This document shows, in pieces, positions 44,210 through 53,703 of a DNA stretch of 64,000 bases. Under the pieces are notes generated by a model. It worked only from the letters and a program-made list of their open reading frames with translations. It did no database searches and was not told where the DNA came from. The position numbers were made by a program, and so were the translations under genes. The stretch's first letter is position 1. Each line of letters opens with the position of its first letter. The DNA lies in the NCBI RefSeq assembly GCF_049615385.1, contig NZ_JBMZFL010000002.1. The stretch is one strand, 5' to 3'. The DNA comes from Aequoribacter sp049615385 (GTDB lineage Bacteria > Pseudomonadota > Gammaproteobacteria > Pseudomonadales > Halieaceae).

Positions 44210-45556
44210 TTAGTCTTCCAGGAGGCCTTCGAGGTAGTGAATGCTCACACCGCCGGCTAAGAACGAGGTGTCTTTAACAAGGTTGCGATGCAGAGCTGCG
44301 TTAGTCCGTATACCTTCTACAACCAACTCATCTAGTGCGCGCTGCATGCGTTTCATAGCGGTAGCGCGATCGTTTCCGTGAGTAATGACTTTGGCAATGA
44401 GTGAATCGTAAAACGGGGGCACGGTGTAGCCGTCGTAAATGTGGGAGTCAACCCGCACGCCGATACCGCCCGGCGCATGGAAGCGCTTGATCTTGCCGGG
44501 CGAGGGCAGGAACGTTTGAGGATCTTCCGCGTTGATTCGACATTCCATGGCGTGCCCGGTAAAGGTGATATCGCCTTGCTCGAAGCCAAGGGCTTCACCT
44601 CCCGCGACGCAAATTTGCTCGCGTACGATGTCGACACCGGTAATCATTTCGGTGACAGGGTGCTCTACCTGTACCCGGGTGTTCATTTCGATAAAGTAAA
44701 ACCCACCGTCTTCGTACAAGAACTCGAAAGTACCTGCGCCGCGGTAGCCGATGGTTTTACACGCATTTACACAGCTCTCGCCTACGGCTTGACGCAGCTC
44801 ATCGGGAATGCCAGGTGCAGGGGCTTCTTCGATCACTTTTTGGTGTCGACGTTGGAGTGAGCAATCGCGGTCGCCCAAGTGAACAACGCCGCCTTGGCCG
44901 TCAGCCAATACTTGAATTTCGACGTGTCGCGGACGCTGCAGATATTTCTCGATGTAGACGACATCGCTGCCAAAGGCCGCAGCTGCTTCTGACTGTGTTA
45001 CCTGCACCGAGGACAGCAGTGCTGCCTCGTTGTGGACGACGCGCATTCCCCGGCCGCCGCCGCCAGCTGCGGCTTTAACAATCACCGGATAGCCGATACG
45101 ACGCGCAATTTCGAGGGTCCGATCGGCATCGGCAGTCAAGGGGCCGTCCGAGCCAGGCACCGTGGGGACGCCGGCCTTTTTCATGGCCTCAATGGCTGAT
45201 ACTTTGTCGCCCATTAAGCGGATGGTATCGGCTGTGGGGCCAATAAAAATAAAACCGCTGCGCTCAACTTGCTCCGCAAAATCAGCATTCTCGGCCAAAA
45301 AACCATAGCCGGGGTGAATCGCATCGGCGTTGGTGACTTCGGCTGCGCTGATAATCGCCGGTATGTTGAGGTAGCTTTGCGCTGAGGCCGCGGGACCGAT
45401 GCAGACGGCTTCGTCTGCTAAACGCACATGCATGAGGTCGCGGTCCGCAGTCGAGTGTACGGCTACCGTTTTGATGCCCAGTTCCTTACAGGCTCTAAGC
45501 ACGCGCAAGGCGATCTCGCCGCGATTCGCGATCAGGACTTTTTCTATGGTTCGCAT
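44210..45556 (-). CDS. accC: Acetyl-CoA carboxylase, biotin carboxylase subunit
   Basis: A 448-residue ATP-grasp enzyme that carboxylates biotin on AccB, the first step of fatty-acid synthesis. It has KVLIANRGEIALRV, the glycine-rich loop KAAAGGGGRGMRVV, and the catalytic EMNTRVQVEHPVTEM. The ATG at 45556 has a GGGAGC ribosome-binding site and matches family length; an in-frame start six codons upstream is less likely. Confidence 0.97.
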   Translation of the reverse strand: MRTIEKVLIANRGEIALRVLRACKELGIKTVAVHSTADRDLMHVRLADEAVCIGPAASAQSYLNIPAIISAAEVTNADAIHPGYGFLAENADFAEQVERSGFIFIGPTADTIRLMGDKVSAIEAMKKAGVPTVPGSDGPLTADADRTLEIARRIGYPVIVKAAAGGGGRGMRVVHNEAALLSSVQVTQSEAAAAFGSDVVYIEKYLQRPRHVEIQVLADGQGGVVHLGDRDCSLQRRHQKVIEEAPAPGIPDELRQAVGESCVNACKTIGYRGAGTFEFLYEDGGFYFIEMNTRVQVEHPVTEMITGVDIVREQICVAGGEALGFEQGDITFTGHAMECRINAEDPQTFLPSPGKIKRFHAPGGIGVRVDSHIYDGYTVPPFYDSLIAKVITHGNDRATAMKRMQRALDELVVEGIRTNAALHRNLVKDTSFLAGGVSIHYLEGLLED

Positions 45557-45570
45557 CGATCTGCTCCCGA

Positions 45571-46023
45571 TCAAATAATCGTGATCAGAGGCTGGTCGAA
45601 CTCAACGGCTTCGCCGTTTTCGACCAAGATGGCGCCAATTTTGCCGGACTTGTCTGCTTCAATTTGGTTCATCATCTTCATTGCTTCGACGATACAGATG
45701 ACGTCGCCGGCGTTAACGTTTTGGCCAACCTTGATGAAAGGTGCGGATGTTGGTGAGGGCGCAGCGTAGTACGTGCCGACCATCGGTGATTTAACGGCAT
45801 GACCCTCTATCGCAGCTTCTTTAGGTGCTTCTGCCACTGGCGCCGCAGGTGCAGCAGCCGCCGGAGCGGGTGGTGCGTAGGTCGGCACAGAGGCAACCGA
45901 GACATTACCTGCGGGTGCGCTGCGGCGAATACGGACAGAATCGTCGCCTTCATGAATTTCGATTTCGTCGATATTTGACTCTTCGAGAAGCTCAACCAAT
46001 TTTTTGACCTTGCGGATATCCAT
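45571..46023 (-). CDS. accB: Acetyl-CoA carboxylase, biotin carboxyl carrier protein
   Basis: A 150-residue carrier. The N-terminal segment is followed by an Ala/Pro-rich flexible linker (about 45-70) and the biotinyl domain with Lys116 in VEAMKMMNQIEA as the biotinylation site. The thumb-like YAAPSPTSAPF typical of bacterial AccB is present. It lies between aroQ and accC. Confidence 0.96.
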   Translation of the reverse strand: MDIRKVKKLVELLEESNIDEIEIHEGDDSVRIRRSAPAGNVSVASVPTYAPPAPAAAAPAAPVAEAPKEAAIEGHAVKSPMVGTYYAAPSPTSAPFIKVGQNVNAGDVICIVEAMKMMNQIEADKSGKIGAILVENGEAVEFDQPLITII

Positions 46024-46060
46024 AGTAGTTCAACCTTATAAAGTGAAAGCGCTTGGCGCG

Positions 46061-46504
46061 TTAATGTTGTTTTGTGTGCTCGATCGCTGCCGTTAGCGCC
46101 AGTTCGTAACTTTTAACTCCAAAGCCACAAATAACGCCGATGGCGACATCCGATAAATACGAGTGTTTTCTGAAGGGTTCTCGAGCATGTACGTTCGATA
46201 AGTGCGTTTCAATAAATGGAATGGCGACACCGGTGAGTGCATCGCGTAAGGCAACGCTCGTATGGGTCAACGCACCGGGGTTAATCACAATCACATCGAC
46301 ATTAGCCGCGCGTGCAGAATGAATTTTGTCGATGAGTTCGTGCTCAGCGTTGCTTTGGTAGCAGCTAATTTGCACACCTTCTTGCAGGGCAATGAGTTGA
46401 AGTTGCCCATTGATGTCGTCTAGCGTGCTGTGGCCGTAGACTCCGGGCTCGCGTTGGCCAAGTAAGTTGAGATTGGGGCCATGTATTACCCAAATTGTCG
46501 CCAT
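46061..46504 (-). CDS. aroQ: Type II 3-dehydroquinate dehydratase
   Basis: A 147-residue dodecameric shikimate-pathway enzyme. Landmarks are IHGPNLNLLGQREPGVYG (catalytic Arg/Tyr loop), CYQSNAEHELIDKIH, VINPGALTHTSVALRDAL and ETHLSNVHAREPFRKHS. It is the first gene of aroQ-accB-accC-prmA. Confidence 0.96.
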   Translation of the reverse strand: MATIWVIHGPNLNLLGQREPGVYGHSTLDDINGQLQLIALQEGVQISCYQSNAEHELIDKIHSARAANVDVIVINPGALTHTSVALRDALTGVAIPFIETHLSNVHAREPFRKHSYLSDVAIGVICGFGVKSYELALTAAIEHTKQH

Positions 46505-46594
46505 AGTAGAGCCGCCCCCGCTGCCTGCTTATAATGGCGCAAGTGTGACAAATTACCGTTTAGAAGTCCATGGGTTCCGAGCCGTTTCGCCGCG

Positions 46595-46616
46595 AATCAC
46601 GCTTTTTAGCGTGATT
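46595..46616 (-). terminator. Perfect hairpin downstream of dsbD
   Basis: A 9-bp perfect inverted repeat (AATCACGCT / AGCGTGATT, 4-base loop) lies 23 bases past the dsbD stop. There is no U-tract on either strand, so it may be a 3' stabilising or Rho-assisted structure and not a classical terminator. Confidence 0.5.
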
Positions 46617-46638
46617 TACCTTAATTGACTGGCACTAT

Positions 46639-48339
46639 TTACTGTGCGCCAATCGAATTCAGCACAATTTCTTTGGTGAGAATTTGGGGCAAGATGACCG
46701 GTGGCTGGCTATTTCCTGGGTAGACGAGGTAAAACGGTATGCCGCTTCGCTGAAACTCTGCCAAAAATTCTGCAACCGCGGGGTCGTAATTTGTCCAGTC
46801 GATAATGTGGTAGATGACCTTGCGTTCGGCAAAGGCTTGCTGAATTTCGGCGGTTTCAAGCACGGCCTTCTCGTTGGCAATGCACGTAATGCACCAGTCG
46901 GCGGTGACGTCTACAAAGACCGTTTGCGTCCCGGCTGTCAGCGCGTTGAGTTCGCTGCGTGAAAACGCGCCGCTTGGTGTCTGCGTTTGGGTTTGGGCGG
47001 GCGGGTTGAAGGTTAATAGGATGGCAAGTGCGAAGGTCAGTGCAGATAAGCGTTTTGCCCAACCCGTTTTGCTCCAGAGCCACAGCGACAGTGCTACCAT
47101 CAAGCAGGCAACGAGTAAGGTGGCGAAGACATCAACACCTGCCTGGCGCCCTGCAACCCAAAGTAACCAGATTACCGTCATGTAGAGTGGGAATGCTAGA
47201 AACTGCCGAAACGTGACCATCCAGGCGCCTGGTTTCGGCATCCACCGTCTCAGCGTGGTGCTATAGCTCAGAGCGACCATGGGTAATGCCATGCCTAGCC
47301 CCAGAGCGGCGAAAACTAGCAGCGCTGTTGCGGTGTTTTGTGTTAGCGCAAAACCTAGCGCTGTACCCATGAATGGCGCTGTGCAAGGGCTTGCCACCAC
47401 GACCGCAAGGACGCCCGTAAAAAAGCTGCTTTTGTGGTTAGTTCCTTGGGTGAGTGAGCTGCCTACGCCCATGAACGACGTTCCGAGCTCGGCAAGGCCC
47501 GATAAAGCGAGCGCCATTGCGAAAAACAGCAGAGCTAACAGCCCGACGAATTCGGTACTTTGTAGCTGGAACCCCCAGCCAACTGCTTGGCCCGCCGCCT
47601 TTAGCGTCAGTATAAGCCCGGCAAATGCTACAAAACTTAACACAACCCCCGCGGTGTAATACCAGCTGTGAGCGTGGTTCTCCTTTGGATCAGCGCTGAC
47701 AAACCCTAAAACTTTTAACGAGAGAATCGGGAAGACGCAGGGCATTAAATTGAGGATGGCGCCACCGAGCAGGGCGAACAGTATGATCGTCCAAACGCTT
47801 TGCGAGCTGACATCCGGTCGCGGCTGCAGGGCTTGTTGCGCTTGGCGATACTGTTCTTCGCTTAGGGGTAAAACTTGTCCCGCCGCAGGCTGTAGCTCGA
47901 AGTAGTCCGTGCGCGGAGGATAGCACAGGCCTGCATCGGCGCAGCCTTGCGAGGTGATGGCAAGCACCGTGCCGTCGGGTATGGGAGTTGCGGTGCTTAG
48001 GTCAATGTCAGCAAACTCGTAATAGACTTTTACGTCGCCGAAGTATTCATCCGTTTTATCAATAGCGGCTGAATAGCGAGCGCTTACCCCCGGTGCCTTG
48101 GATTCGGGTTTAAGAGCAAATGCAAACTGATGCTGATACAGATAGTATTCGGGAGCGATTTGCCACAGTACCTTTAGCGTTTGTGCATCGATCAGGTCGA
48201 CTTGAACCTTGTAAGCGTCTTCAACAGGTAAAAACTCATCTTGATTGCTTGCTGTTAGAAAGTTGCCTTGCGCCAGACTTTGCAGTGGCAGGGCGAGCAG
48301 TAATAGCACGGCAAACAACTTGCGAATTCCCTGATCCAT
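46639..48339 (-). CDS. dsbD: Protein-disulfide reductase DsbD
   Basis: A 566-residue inner-membrane protein that passes electrons from cytoplasmic thioredoxin to periplasmic DsbC/DsbG and CcmG. The signal peptide spans about 1-24. The N-terminal immunoglobulin-like domain has the cysteine pair CADAGLCYPP. The eight-helix core has cysteines in LMPCVFPILSLKVLG and ASPCTAPFMGTALG. The C-terminal thioredoxin domain carries DWCITCIANEKAVL. ATG 48339 has GAGG upstream and is preferred over TTG 48351. It is next to aroQ in Pseudomonas as well. Confidence 0.95.
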   Translation of the reverse strand: MDQGIRKLFAVLLLLALPLQSLAQGNFLTASNQDEFLPVEDAYKVQVDLIDAQTLKVLWQIAPEYYLYQHQFAFALKPESKAPGVSARYSAAIDKTDEYFGDVKVYYEFADIDLSTATPIPDGTVLAITSQGCADAGLCYPPRTDYFELQPAAGQVLPLSEEQYRQAQQALQPRPDVSSQSVWTIILFALLGGAILNLMPCVFPILSLKVLGFVSADPKENHAHSWYYTAGVVLSFVAFAGLILTLKAAGQAVGWGFQLQSTEFVGLLALLFFAMALALSGLAELGTSFMGVGSSLTQGTNHKSSFFTGVLAVVVASPCTAPFMGTALGFALTQNTATALLVFAALGLGMALPMVALSYSTTLRRWMPKPGAWMVTFRQFLAFPLYMTVIWLLWVAGRQAGVDVFATLLVACLMVALSLWLWSKTGWAKRLSALTFALAILLTFNPPAQTQTQTPSGAFSRSELNALTAGTQTVFVDVTADWCITCIANEKAVLETAEIQQAFAERKVIYHIIDWTNYDPAVAEFLAEFQRSGIPFYLVYPGNSQPPVILPQILTKEIVLNSIGAQ

Positions 48340-48449
48340 TTGCAACCTCAAGCGGTAAAAAGAGCGTAAATACTAGCAGGTTGCTGGTGTAATCCCAAAG
48401 TTTCGCCAATCATTCGTGCTATAGTGGCGTCAGATAAAGGAGTGTTGCT

Positions 48450-48959
48450 ATGAAGTTTGTTTTGCAGGCCCTCATGCTCGGTTTAAGCGCGGTGTGTGTT
48501 AGTGATGTGGCGGCGAGTCAGGCGCAACACGAGCAGCAGCAGGCCTCGCATGGTAGTCATGCTAAAGAGCTACACATTATGAATGGTTGGGTTCGTGCGC
48601 TGCCGCCCACGCGAAAGGTGACTGCGGCGTATCTGACACTGCATAACGCTAGCGATACCACAATGACAATTGACGGGTTTAGTTCACCCATTGCAGCTAC
48701 TGCAGAGCTGCATGATTCGGTCCTTCAAGATGGACAGATGCGCATGATCAAGCAGCAGGCTTTGGTGTTGGCGCCCGATGAGCACAAGACATTACAACCT
48801 GCTGGTTTGCATGTGATGTTGATGGGGCTTGAAGCTATGCCGAAAGAGGGCGATCAAGTCGAAGTGTGCGTTAAATCAGGCGAGTTGAAGTCTTGCAAGG
48901 CAGTGCCTGTGTTAAAAATGGCTCCTATGGATGCGATGCCGCATCACCAACATCATTAA
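48450..48959 (+). CDS. PCuAC-type periplasmic copper chaperone
   Basis: A 169-residue exported protein (signal about 1-22) of the PCuAC/DUF461 family, which delivers Cu(I) to the CuA site of cytochrome oxidase. The ligand pattern is seen as ELHDSVLQDGQMRMIKQ and AGLHVMLMGLEAM (His, Met, His, Met). His-rich stretches flank it (HEQQQASHGSHAKELH and the terminal HHQHH), which may bind extra copper. A CTATAGT -10 (about 48419-48425) lies upstream. It faces away from dsbD and is followed 12 bases later by the DUF2333 gene. Confidence 0.88.
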   Translation: MKFVLQALMLGLSAVCVSDVAASQAQHEQQQASHGSHAKELHIMNGWVRALPPTRKVTAAYLTLHNASDTTMTIDGFSSPIAATAELHDSVLQDGQMRMIKQQALVLAPDEHKTLQPAGLHVMLMGLEAMPKEGDQVEVCVKSGELKSCKAVPVLKMAPMDAMPHHQHH

Positions 48960-48971
48960 ACGGAGCAAATC

Positions 48972-49997
48972 ATGGCGCTGCAGCAACTGAAAAACCGAAT
49001 TAAGACGTGGTTGCCCACCGGCGCTGTGGGCCTGGCTGGCCCCTTGGGAGGTTTGCTCGCGGTTTATATTTTACTGGTGGCGGGGCTTGGAATTTATTGG
49101 TCGCGCGCGCCTGCACCTTTCGATGTTCAAGCCATTATCGCGGAGTCTTCATCCCGTCCGGCGACCGGTGTTGCCACAACATTAACTGCCATTCAGCTGG
49201 GCGAAAGTCTGTTATCGAAGCCGGGGGGCTTTTTGCGCAATGACATCGCGCCACCTGGGGTTTTGTTGGATAACATCCCCAACTGGGAATACGGCGTTTT
49301 AATTCAGCTGCGTGATCTGACTCGGGCGATGCGAGAGGTGATGTCTCGATCGCAATCACAATCACGCGAAGACCCCGATTTGGCTTTGGCGGAGCCTCGC
49401 TTTAACTTTCAGGCTAATTCTTGGATGTTGCCAAGTTCCGAATCCCAGTACGAGGAAGGCTTGGCGTATTTGCGTGCGTACTTGGCGCGTTTGCAAGACC
49501 CTGAGGCAAAAGAGGCGCAGTTTTACGCCAGAGCCGACAATCTTCGACATTGGCTGGCAGCGGTAGATATTCGGCTGGGCAGCCTGTCGCAGCGCTTGAG
49601 CGCCAGTGTGGGGCAGCGGCGTGTGAATACCGATTTGGCTGGCGATGGCGCCGCAACTCAGTCCACGCCGGTACCGGCCGAGCTAGAAGTTAAAACACCG
49701 TGGGCTGAAATTGACGATGTGTTTTATGAGGCGCGTGGTACCGCCTGGGCCTTGTTGCACATTCTGCGTGCTATCGAGGTGGACTTTGCGGATGTGTTGG
49801 CCAAAAAGAACGCTACTGTGAGTGTCCGACAAATTATCCGAGAACTCGAGGCCACGCAGGAAAACGTATGGAGCCCCATGATATTGAACGGCAGTGGCTT
49901 TGGTCTGTGGGCTAATCACTCATTGGTCATGGCGAGCTACTTAACCCGAGCCAATGCTGCCATTGTCGATCTCAGAGATTTGCTTGCCCAGGGTTAG
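48972..49997 (+). CDS. DUF2333 family membrane-anchored protein
   Basis: A 341-residue protein with one N-terminal membrane helix (about residues 27-44, LAVYILLVAGLGIYWS) and a large, mostly helical periplasmic domain. It resembles the DUF2333 family of gammaproteobacteria, whose function is unknown. Features such as GGFLRNDIAPPGVLLDNIPNWEYGVL are the most conserved-looking. It is probably co-transcribed with the copper chaperone. It ends 5 bases before the convergent pentapeptide gene. Confidence 0.78.
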   Translation: MALQQLKNRIKTWLPTGAVGLAGPLGGLLAVYILLVAGLGIYWSRAPAPFDVQAIIAESSSRPATGVATTLTAIQLGESLLSKPGGFLRNDIAPPGVLLDNIPNWEYGVLIQLRDLTRAMREVMSRSQSQSREDPDLALAEPRFNFQANSWMLPSSESQYEEGLAYLRAYLARLQDPEAKEAQFYARADNLRHWLAAVDIRLGSLSQRLSASVGQRRVNTDLAGDGAATQSTPVPAELEVKTPWAEIDDVFYEARGTAWALLHILRAIEVDFADVLAKKNATVSVRQIIRELEATQENVWSPMILNGSGFGLWANHSLVMASYLTRANAAIVDLRDLLAQG

Positions 49998-50002
49998 GTA
50001 AG

Positions 50003-50344
50003 CTAGCGACGATAGCGCAGGCGCGTGCCTGTATCCAGAGACAGACGTATCTCTTCGGGGCTTAATTCGTCTGGGAAGTAGGTGCCCGAGAGTTTGGCGT
50101 CTAGGATGCTTGCTCCCTCTAAATTCGTGTTGCGAAAGTCGATACCGGACAGATCGGCGTTGCGGAAGTAGGCGTCGCTGAAATCTAAGCCGTCGGCATT
50201 CATGTTGCGCAAATCTCGACCACGGTAATCGCCGCTTTTAAGTTCGCTGGTGCTAAGAGTGTCTCGCGCTTCATTAAACGCTTTAACGTCTTCTTGGCGC
50301 AGCATTTGATAAAGAGGATCGGGTTTAATTTCTGGTTTGCTCAC
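50003..50344 (-). CDS. Pentapeptide-repeat protein
   Basis: A 113-residue protein. An N-terminal helical part (PLYQMLRQEDVKAFNEAR) is followed by about eight A(D/N)LxX-type repeats (YRGRDLRNMNADGLDFSDAYF, RNADLSGIDFRNTNLEGA) that should form a short right-handed quadrilateral helix. GTG 50344 is chosen because GAGG precedes it, 16 bases after the kinase stop; an earlier in-frame start would overlap the kinase gene. Function unknown. Confidence 0.8.
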   Translation of the reverse strand: MSKPEIKPDPLYQMLRQEDVKAFNEARDTLSTSELKSGDYRGRDLRNMNADGLDFSDAYFRNADLSGIDFRNTNLEGASILDAKLSGTYFPDELSPEEIRLSLDTGTRLRYRR

Positions 50345-50360
50345 CGTTTGGCCTCGCGAG

Positions 50361-51362
50361 TTAGTTACCAAAGAAAGATTGGCGTAAGTGCTGACAGGTG
50401 TCAGCACTCAATCTAGGACCATATTGACTCACGATGGTTCCCGCCGCAAGGCTGCCAAAGCGTCCCGAGGTGGCAAAATCCTCACCGCGCGTGAGTGCAT
50501 ATAAAAACGCGCCTGCAAACATATCACCTGCCCCGTTGCTGTCGATGGCGTGTACTTGGTGTGCGGGTATCTCAATGAGTTCGCTACCATTGTAGGCAAG
50601 CGCGCCCTCTGCGCCGCGGGTAATAACAAACTGCCGCGCTTTGTGTTTTAACACCTCGATCGCGACGTCTAGGGATTCAGTTTTGGCATAGGTCAGGGCT
50701 TCTTGAGTATTGCAGAAGATTAAATCAACGCCATCGCCGACCAAGGCATCGATTTGCGATCGAAAAAATTCGACCATGCCGGGATCCGAAAAGCTGACCG
50801 CGATTTTTACCTCGTTCTGTTTGGCGATATCGCGGGCGCGCAGACAGGCTTTCATACCGGTTGGTGAGGGCGCTTGATAGGCTTCTAGATAAAGCCACTC
50901 GCTCGCACACAAAGCTTTGGTATTGAGTTGGTCGAGCGACAAGGCCGCACTGATGCCCAAAAAGGTATTCATGCTGCGTTCCGCATCGGGGGTAATCATG
51001 ACCAAACATTTACCCGTAGTGCCAATACCTCGCGCAACGGATTCGTCAAAGGCTACACCTGCTGCTGCCAAATCGCCGAGATAGATGTCACCGTACTCAT
51101 CGTGCGCCACTTTGCAGGCAAAGTACGTTGGGCTACCCAGTAGGGCCGCCGCAATCACCGAGTTGGCAGCACTACCACCACTGGCGTGTTCGGCGGTAGT
51201 TAGGTGATCTTGTAGGTGGGCAATTAGCTCATCTTGACGGGCTTCGTCGACTAAGGTCATCAAGCCCTTTTCGACCTGCATGGTGTTAAGGTCTTGATCG
51301 GTGACTTTAATTTCAGTGTCGACAAGTGCCGCACCGATCCCGAAGATGGTGTATTGCTTCAT
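50361..51362 (-). CDS. PfkB-family carbohydrate kinase, adenosine kinase-like
   Basis: A 333-residue ribokinase-fold enzyme. Signature 1 is GGSAANSVIAAALLGSPTYF. Signature 2 is DSNGAGDMFAGAFLYALTRG, with the catalytic Asp of GAGD. The wording resembles adenosine kinases (YTIFGIGAALVDTEIKVTD at the N-terminus). It would phosphorylate adenosine or another nucleoside or sugar; the substrate is inferred. Confidence 0.87.
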   Translation of the reverse strand: MKQYTIFGIGAALVDTEIKVTDQDLNTMQVEKGLMTLVDEARQDELIAHLQDHLTTAEHASGGSAANSVIAAALLGSPTYFACKVAHDEYGDIYLGDLAAAGVAFDESVARGIGTTGKCLVMITPDAERSMNTFLGISAALSLDQLNTKALCASEWLYLEAYQAPSPTGMKACLRARDIAKQNEVKIAVSFSDPGMVEFFRSQIDALVGDGVDLIFCNTQEALTYAKTESLDVAIEVLKHKARQFVITRGAEGALAYNGSELIEIPAHQVHAIDSNGAGDMFAGAFLYALTRGEDFATSGRFGSLAAGTIVSQYGPRLSADTCQHLRQSFFGN

Positions 51363-51450
51363 GTTGGGTCGCTTCGCGTTTGGTTTCGTGTATTATCTCA
51401 GCATCCACTCTAATTAAAAGTGTAATCTTTCCGCATAATCGGCTTATTTC

Positions 51451-53703
51451 ATGTTGCGCAAGCTTTCTATTGTATTGTTGAAGTTATTTCTGGCGTGTTT
51501 CGCTTTGGGTTTGCTATGGGTTGCCTATCTCGATGCGACTATAAGCAATACCTTTGATCAAAAGCGATATGCGCTACCGGCGACGGTATATGGGCGTTCA
51601 CTTGAGCTCTTCGAGGGTGCGCCCATAGAACCTGCGGCATTAGTTCGCGAATTAGATTGGGTGGGTTATCGCTCAGTGGCATCTTTATATCGGCCAGGGC
51701 AGTACAGCCGCAATGGCAATCGCATTGAGGTTTATACACGAGATTTTAAGTTCCCTGATCAATTTGCCAAGGGTGCTAGAGTGGCGATTACGCTGAGTCA
51801 AGGTCGAGTCGCAACGCTAACGCGGGAAGGTAGGGCAATCGATTTACTCCGACTTGAGCCGATGGTAATCGGTGGTGTCTACCCTAAACACGGTGAAGAT
51901 CGATTGCTGGTGCAATTAGCCGATGTGCCTGCGAGTTTGACGCAGGGCTTGTTGGCTATTGAAGATCAGCGTTTCATGAAGCACTACGGTTTTTCTGTCA
52001 CGGGTATCGCTCGCGCGTTCATTAGCAATGTACGTTCTGGTCGCGTCGTGGCCGGTGGTTCTACTATCACTCAGCAGCTTGTGAAGAACTACTATCTGAC
52101 GCCGGAGCGCACCATTACTCGGAAGATTCGCGAGTTGATTATGTCGGTGCTGCTGGAATGGCATGTCGAAAAAGAAGAAATCTTAGAAAGTTATCTAAAC
52201 GAAATTTATCTAGGCCAAGACGGTCCTCGGGCCATACATGGGTTCGCTTTGGGGGCCTTACATTATTTTGATACGCCGCTTGCACAGTTGGGATTGCATC
52301 AGCAGGCGCTATTGGTTGGCATGGTCAAGGGCCCGTCATTATATAACCCTAACCGCAACCCTGAGCGCGCCAAAGAGCGCCGAAACTTGGTGCTGGATGT
52401 GTGGACGCAAGAGGGTATTATCTCGCCTGAGCAGGGTGCGGTGGCCAAGCTAATGCCTTTGGATTTGCAGGGGCAAGATTCGTTGAAGCAGCGTTTTCCT
52501 GCATACTTAGATTTAGTGCGTCGGCAGTTGCGCCTCGAGTACAAGGATGAGGATCTCACAACCTTGGGCTTGCGCATTTTTACGGCCTTTGACCCTTCGA
52601 TGCAGCTGACCCTGCAAAAAATCACTGAAAATACGCTAGCGTCTATTGATGACACTAAGCTACTGCAGTCGGCATCGGTGGTGACGCGAGTCGACAGTGG
52701 TGAGGTGATCGCCTTAGCGGGTGGCCGCCAAGTCAGTCAGGCGGGCTTTAATCGTGCTCTTGATGCCAGGCGACCTGCCGGTTCTTTGTTCAAACCCGCG
52801 GTCTATTTGGCAGCGCTGGAAGATGAAGCAAAGTACAACTTAGTCACTGAAATTCCAGATTTGCCTTTAGCCGTTGAATTGCCCAATGGTGACGTGTGGT
52901 CGCCCGAGAACTATGACAAAACGCACCGTGGTTCTGTGTCGCTTTACGCAGCCCTGATTGATTCTTTGAATTTGCCAGCGGCGCGATTGGGGCTCGATCT
53001 AGGACCGGCGCGGGTTAAGCAAATGCTACAGCGCTTGGGCATGACAGCACCTATTCCCGAGGTTGCCTCGCTACCTTTGGGGGTGGGAGAGTATGCCGCT
53101 ATAGATCTGGCCGCTGTGTATCAAACCATCGCCGCCGGAGGGTTTAGAACGCCCTTGAGAACCATACGCGATATCGTTGATGCCAATGGAGACCCGTTGC
53201 GCCGGTATCCGCTTGCGTACGAACGCACAGTTGACCGAGCGACCATGCACCTGTTGCACTATGCGTTGCTCGGTGTCATGGAAGAGGGCACCGGTGCATC
53301 CTTGGCGCCGTTATTGCCTGCTGATTTGGTGACGGCGGCAAAAAGTGGCACCAGTGACGATGGACGCGACTCGTGGTTTGCAGGTTTTAGCGGGGACTTG
53401 TTGACCGTAACTTGGGTGGGTTTTGACGATAATCGTGCCAGCTCTTTAACCGGCACCCGCGGCGCGGGGCAGATTTGGGCCCGGTTTATGGCGCAAGAAG
53501 CGCGCAGGTCGGTCGCCTATCGTATCCCGGAAAAAGTGGAATATAAGTGGATTGACGTGACGAATGGGCGTAAAACAGGGCGTGGTTGTCCCAATGCGCA
53601 GCGCATTCCCTTTATAGAAGGCGGTGCGCCACGAACGAGTACCGATTGTCGCAAAACTGATAACCCCGTCCGCGATTGGTTACAAAAAGTGTTTGGAGTA
53701 TGA
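51451..53703 (+). CDS. mrcB: Penicillin-binding protein 1B
   Basis: A 750-residue bifunctional class A PBP. A cytoplasmic start and one TM helix (about 8-30) precede the UB2H-like region, the glycosyltransferase domain (catalytic Glu in EDQRFMKHYGFS; GGSTITQQLVKNYYLTPERTITRKI) and the transpeptidase with the SxxK serine in AGSLFKPAVYL, DSLNLP (SxN) and KSGTSDDGRDSWFAG (KTG equivalent). It polymerises and cross-links peptidoglycan. Its last 4 bases overlap a lipoprotein gene that could regulate it, as LpoB does in E. coli (speculative). Confidence 0.95.
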   Translation: MLRKLSIVLLKLFLACFALGLLWVAYLDATISNTFDQKRYALPATVYGRSLELFEGAPIEPAALVRELDWVGYRSVASLYRPGQYSRNGNRIEVYTRDFKFPDQFAKGARVAITLSQGRVATLTREGRAIDLLRLEPMVIGGVYPKHGEDRLLVQLADVPASLTQGLLAIEDQRFMKHYGFSVTGIARAFISNVRSGRVVAGGSTITQQLVKNYYLTPERTITRKIRELIMSVLLEWHVEKEEILESYLNEIYLGQDGPRAIHGFALGALHYFDTPLAQLGLHQQALLVGMVKGPSLYNPNRNPERAKERRNLVLDVWTQEGIISPEQGAVAKLMPLDLQGQDSLKQRFPAYLDLVRRQLRLEYKDEDLTTLGLRIFTAFDPSMQLTLQKITENTLASIDDTKLLQSASVVTRVDSGEVIALAGGRQVSQAGFNRALDARRPAGSLFKPAVYLAALEDEAKYNLVTEIPDLPLAVELPNGDVWSPENYDKTHRGSVSLYAALIDSLNLPAARLGLDLGPARVKQMLQRLGMTAPIPEVASLPLGVGEYAAIDLAAVYQTIAAGGFRTPLRTIRDIVDANGDPLRRYPLAYERTVDRATMHLLHYALLGVMEEGTGASLAPLLPADLVTAAKSGTSDDGRDSWFAGFSGDLLTVTWVGFDDNRASSLTGTRGAGQIWARFMAQEARRSVAYRIPEKVEYKWIDVTNGRKTGRGCPNAQRIPFIEGGAPRTSTDCRKTDNPVRDWLQKVFGV

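Noticed and set aside
46530..46535. Perfect TATAAT on the plus strand upstream of dsbD's 3' end
   Set aside because: It points into the end of dsbD (minus strand) with no plus-strand gene and no -35; treated as chance.
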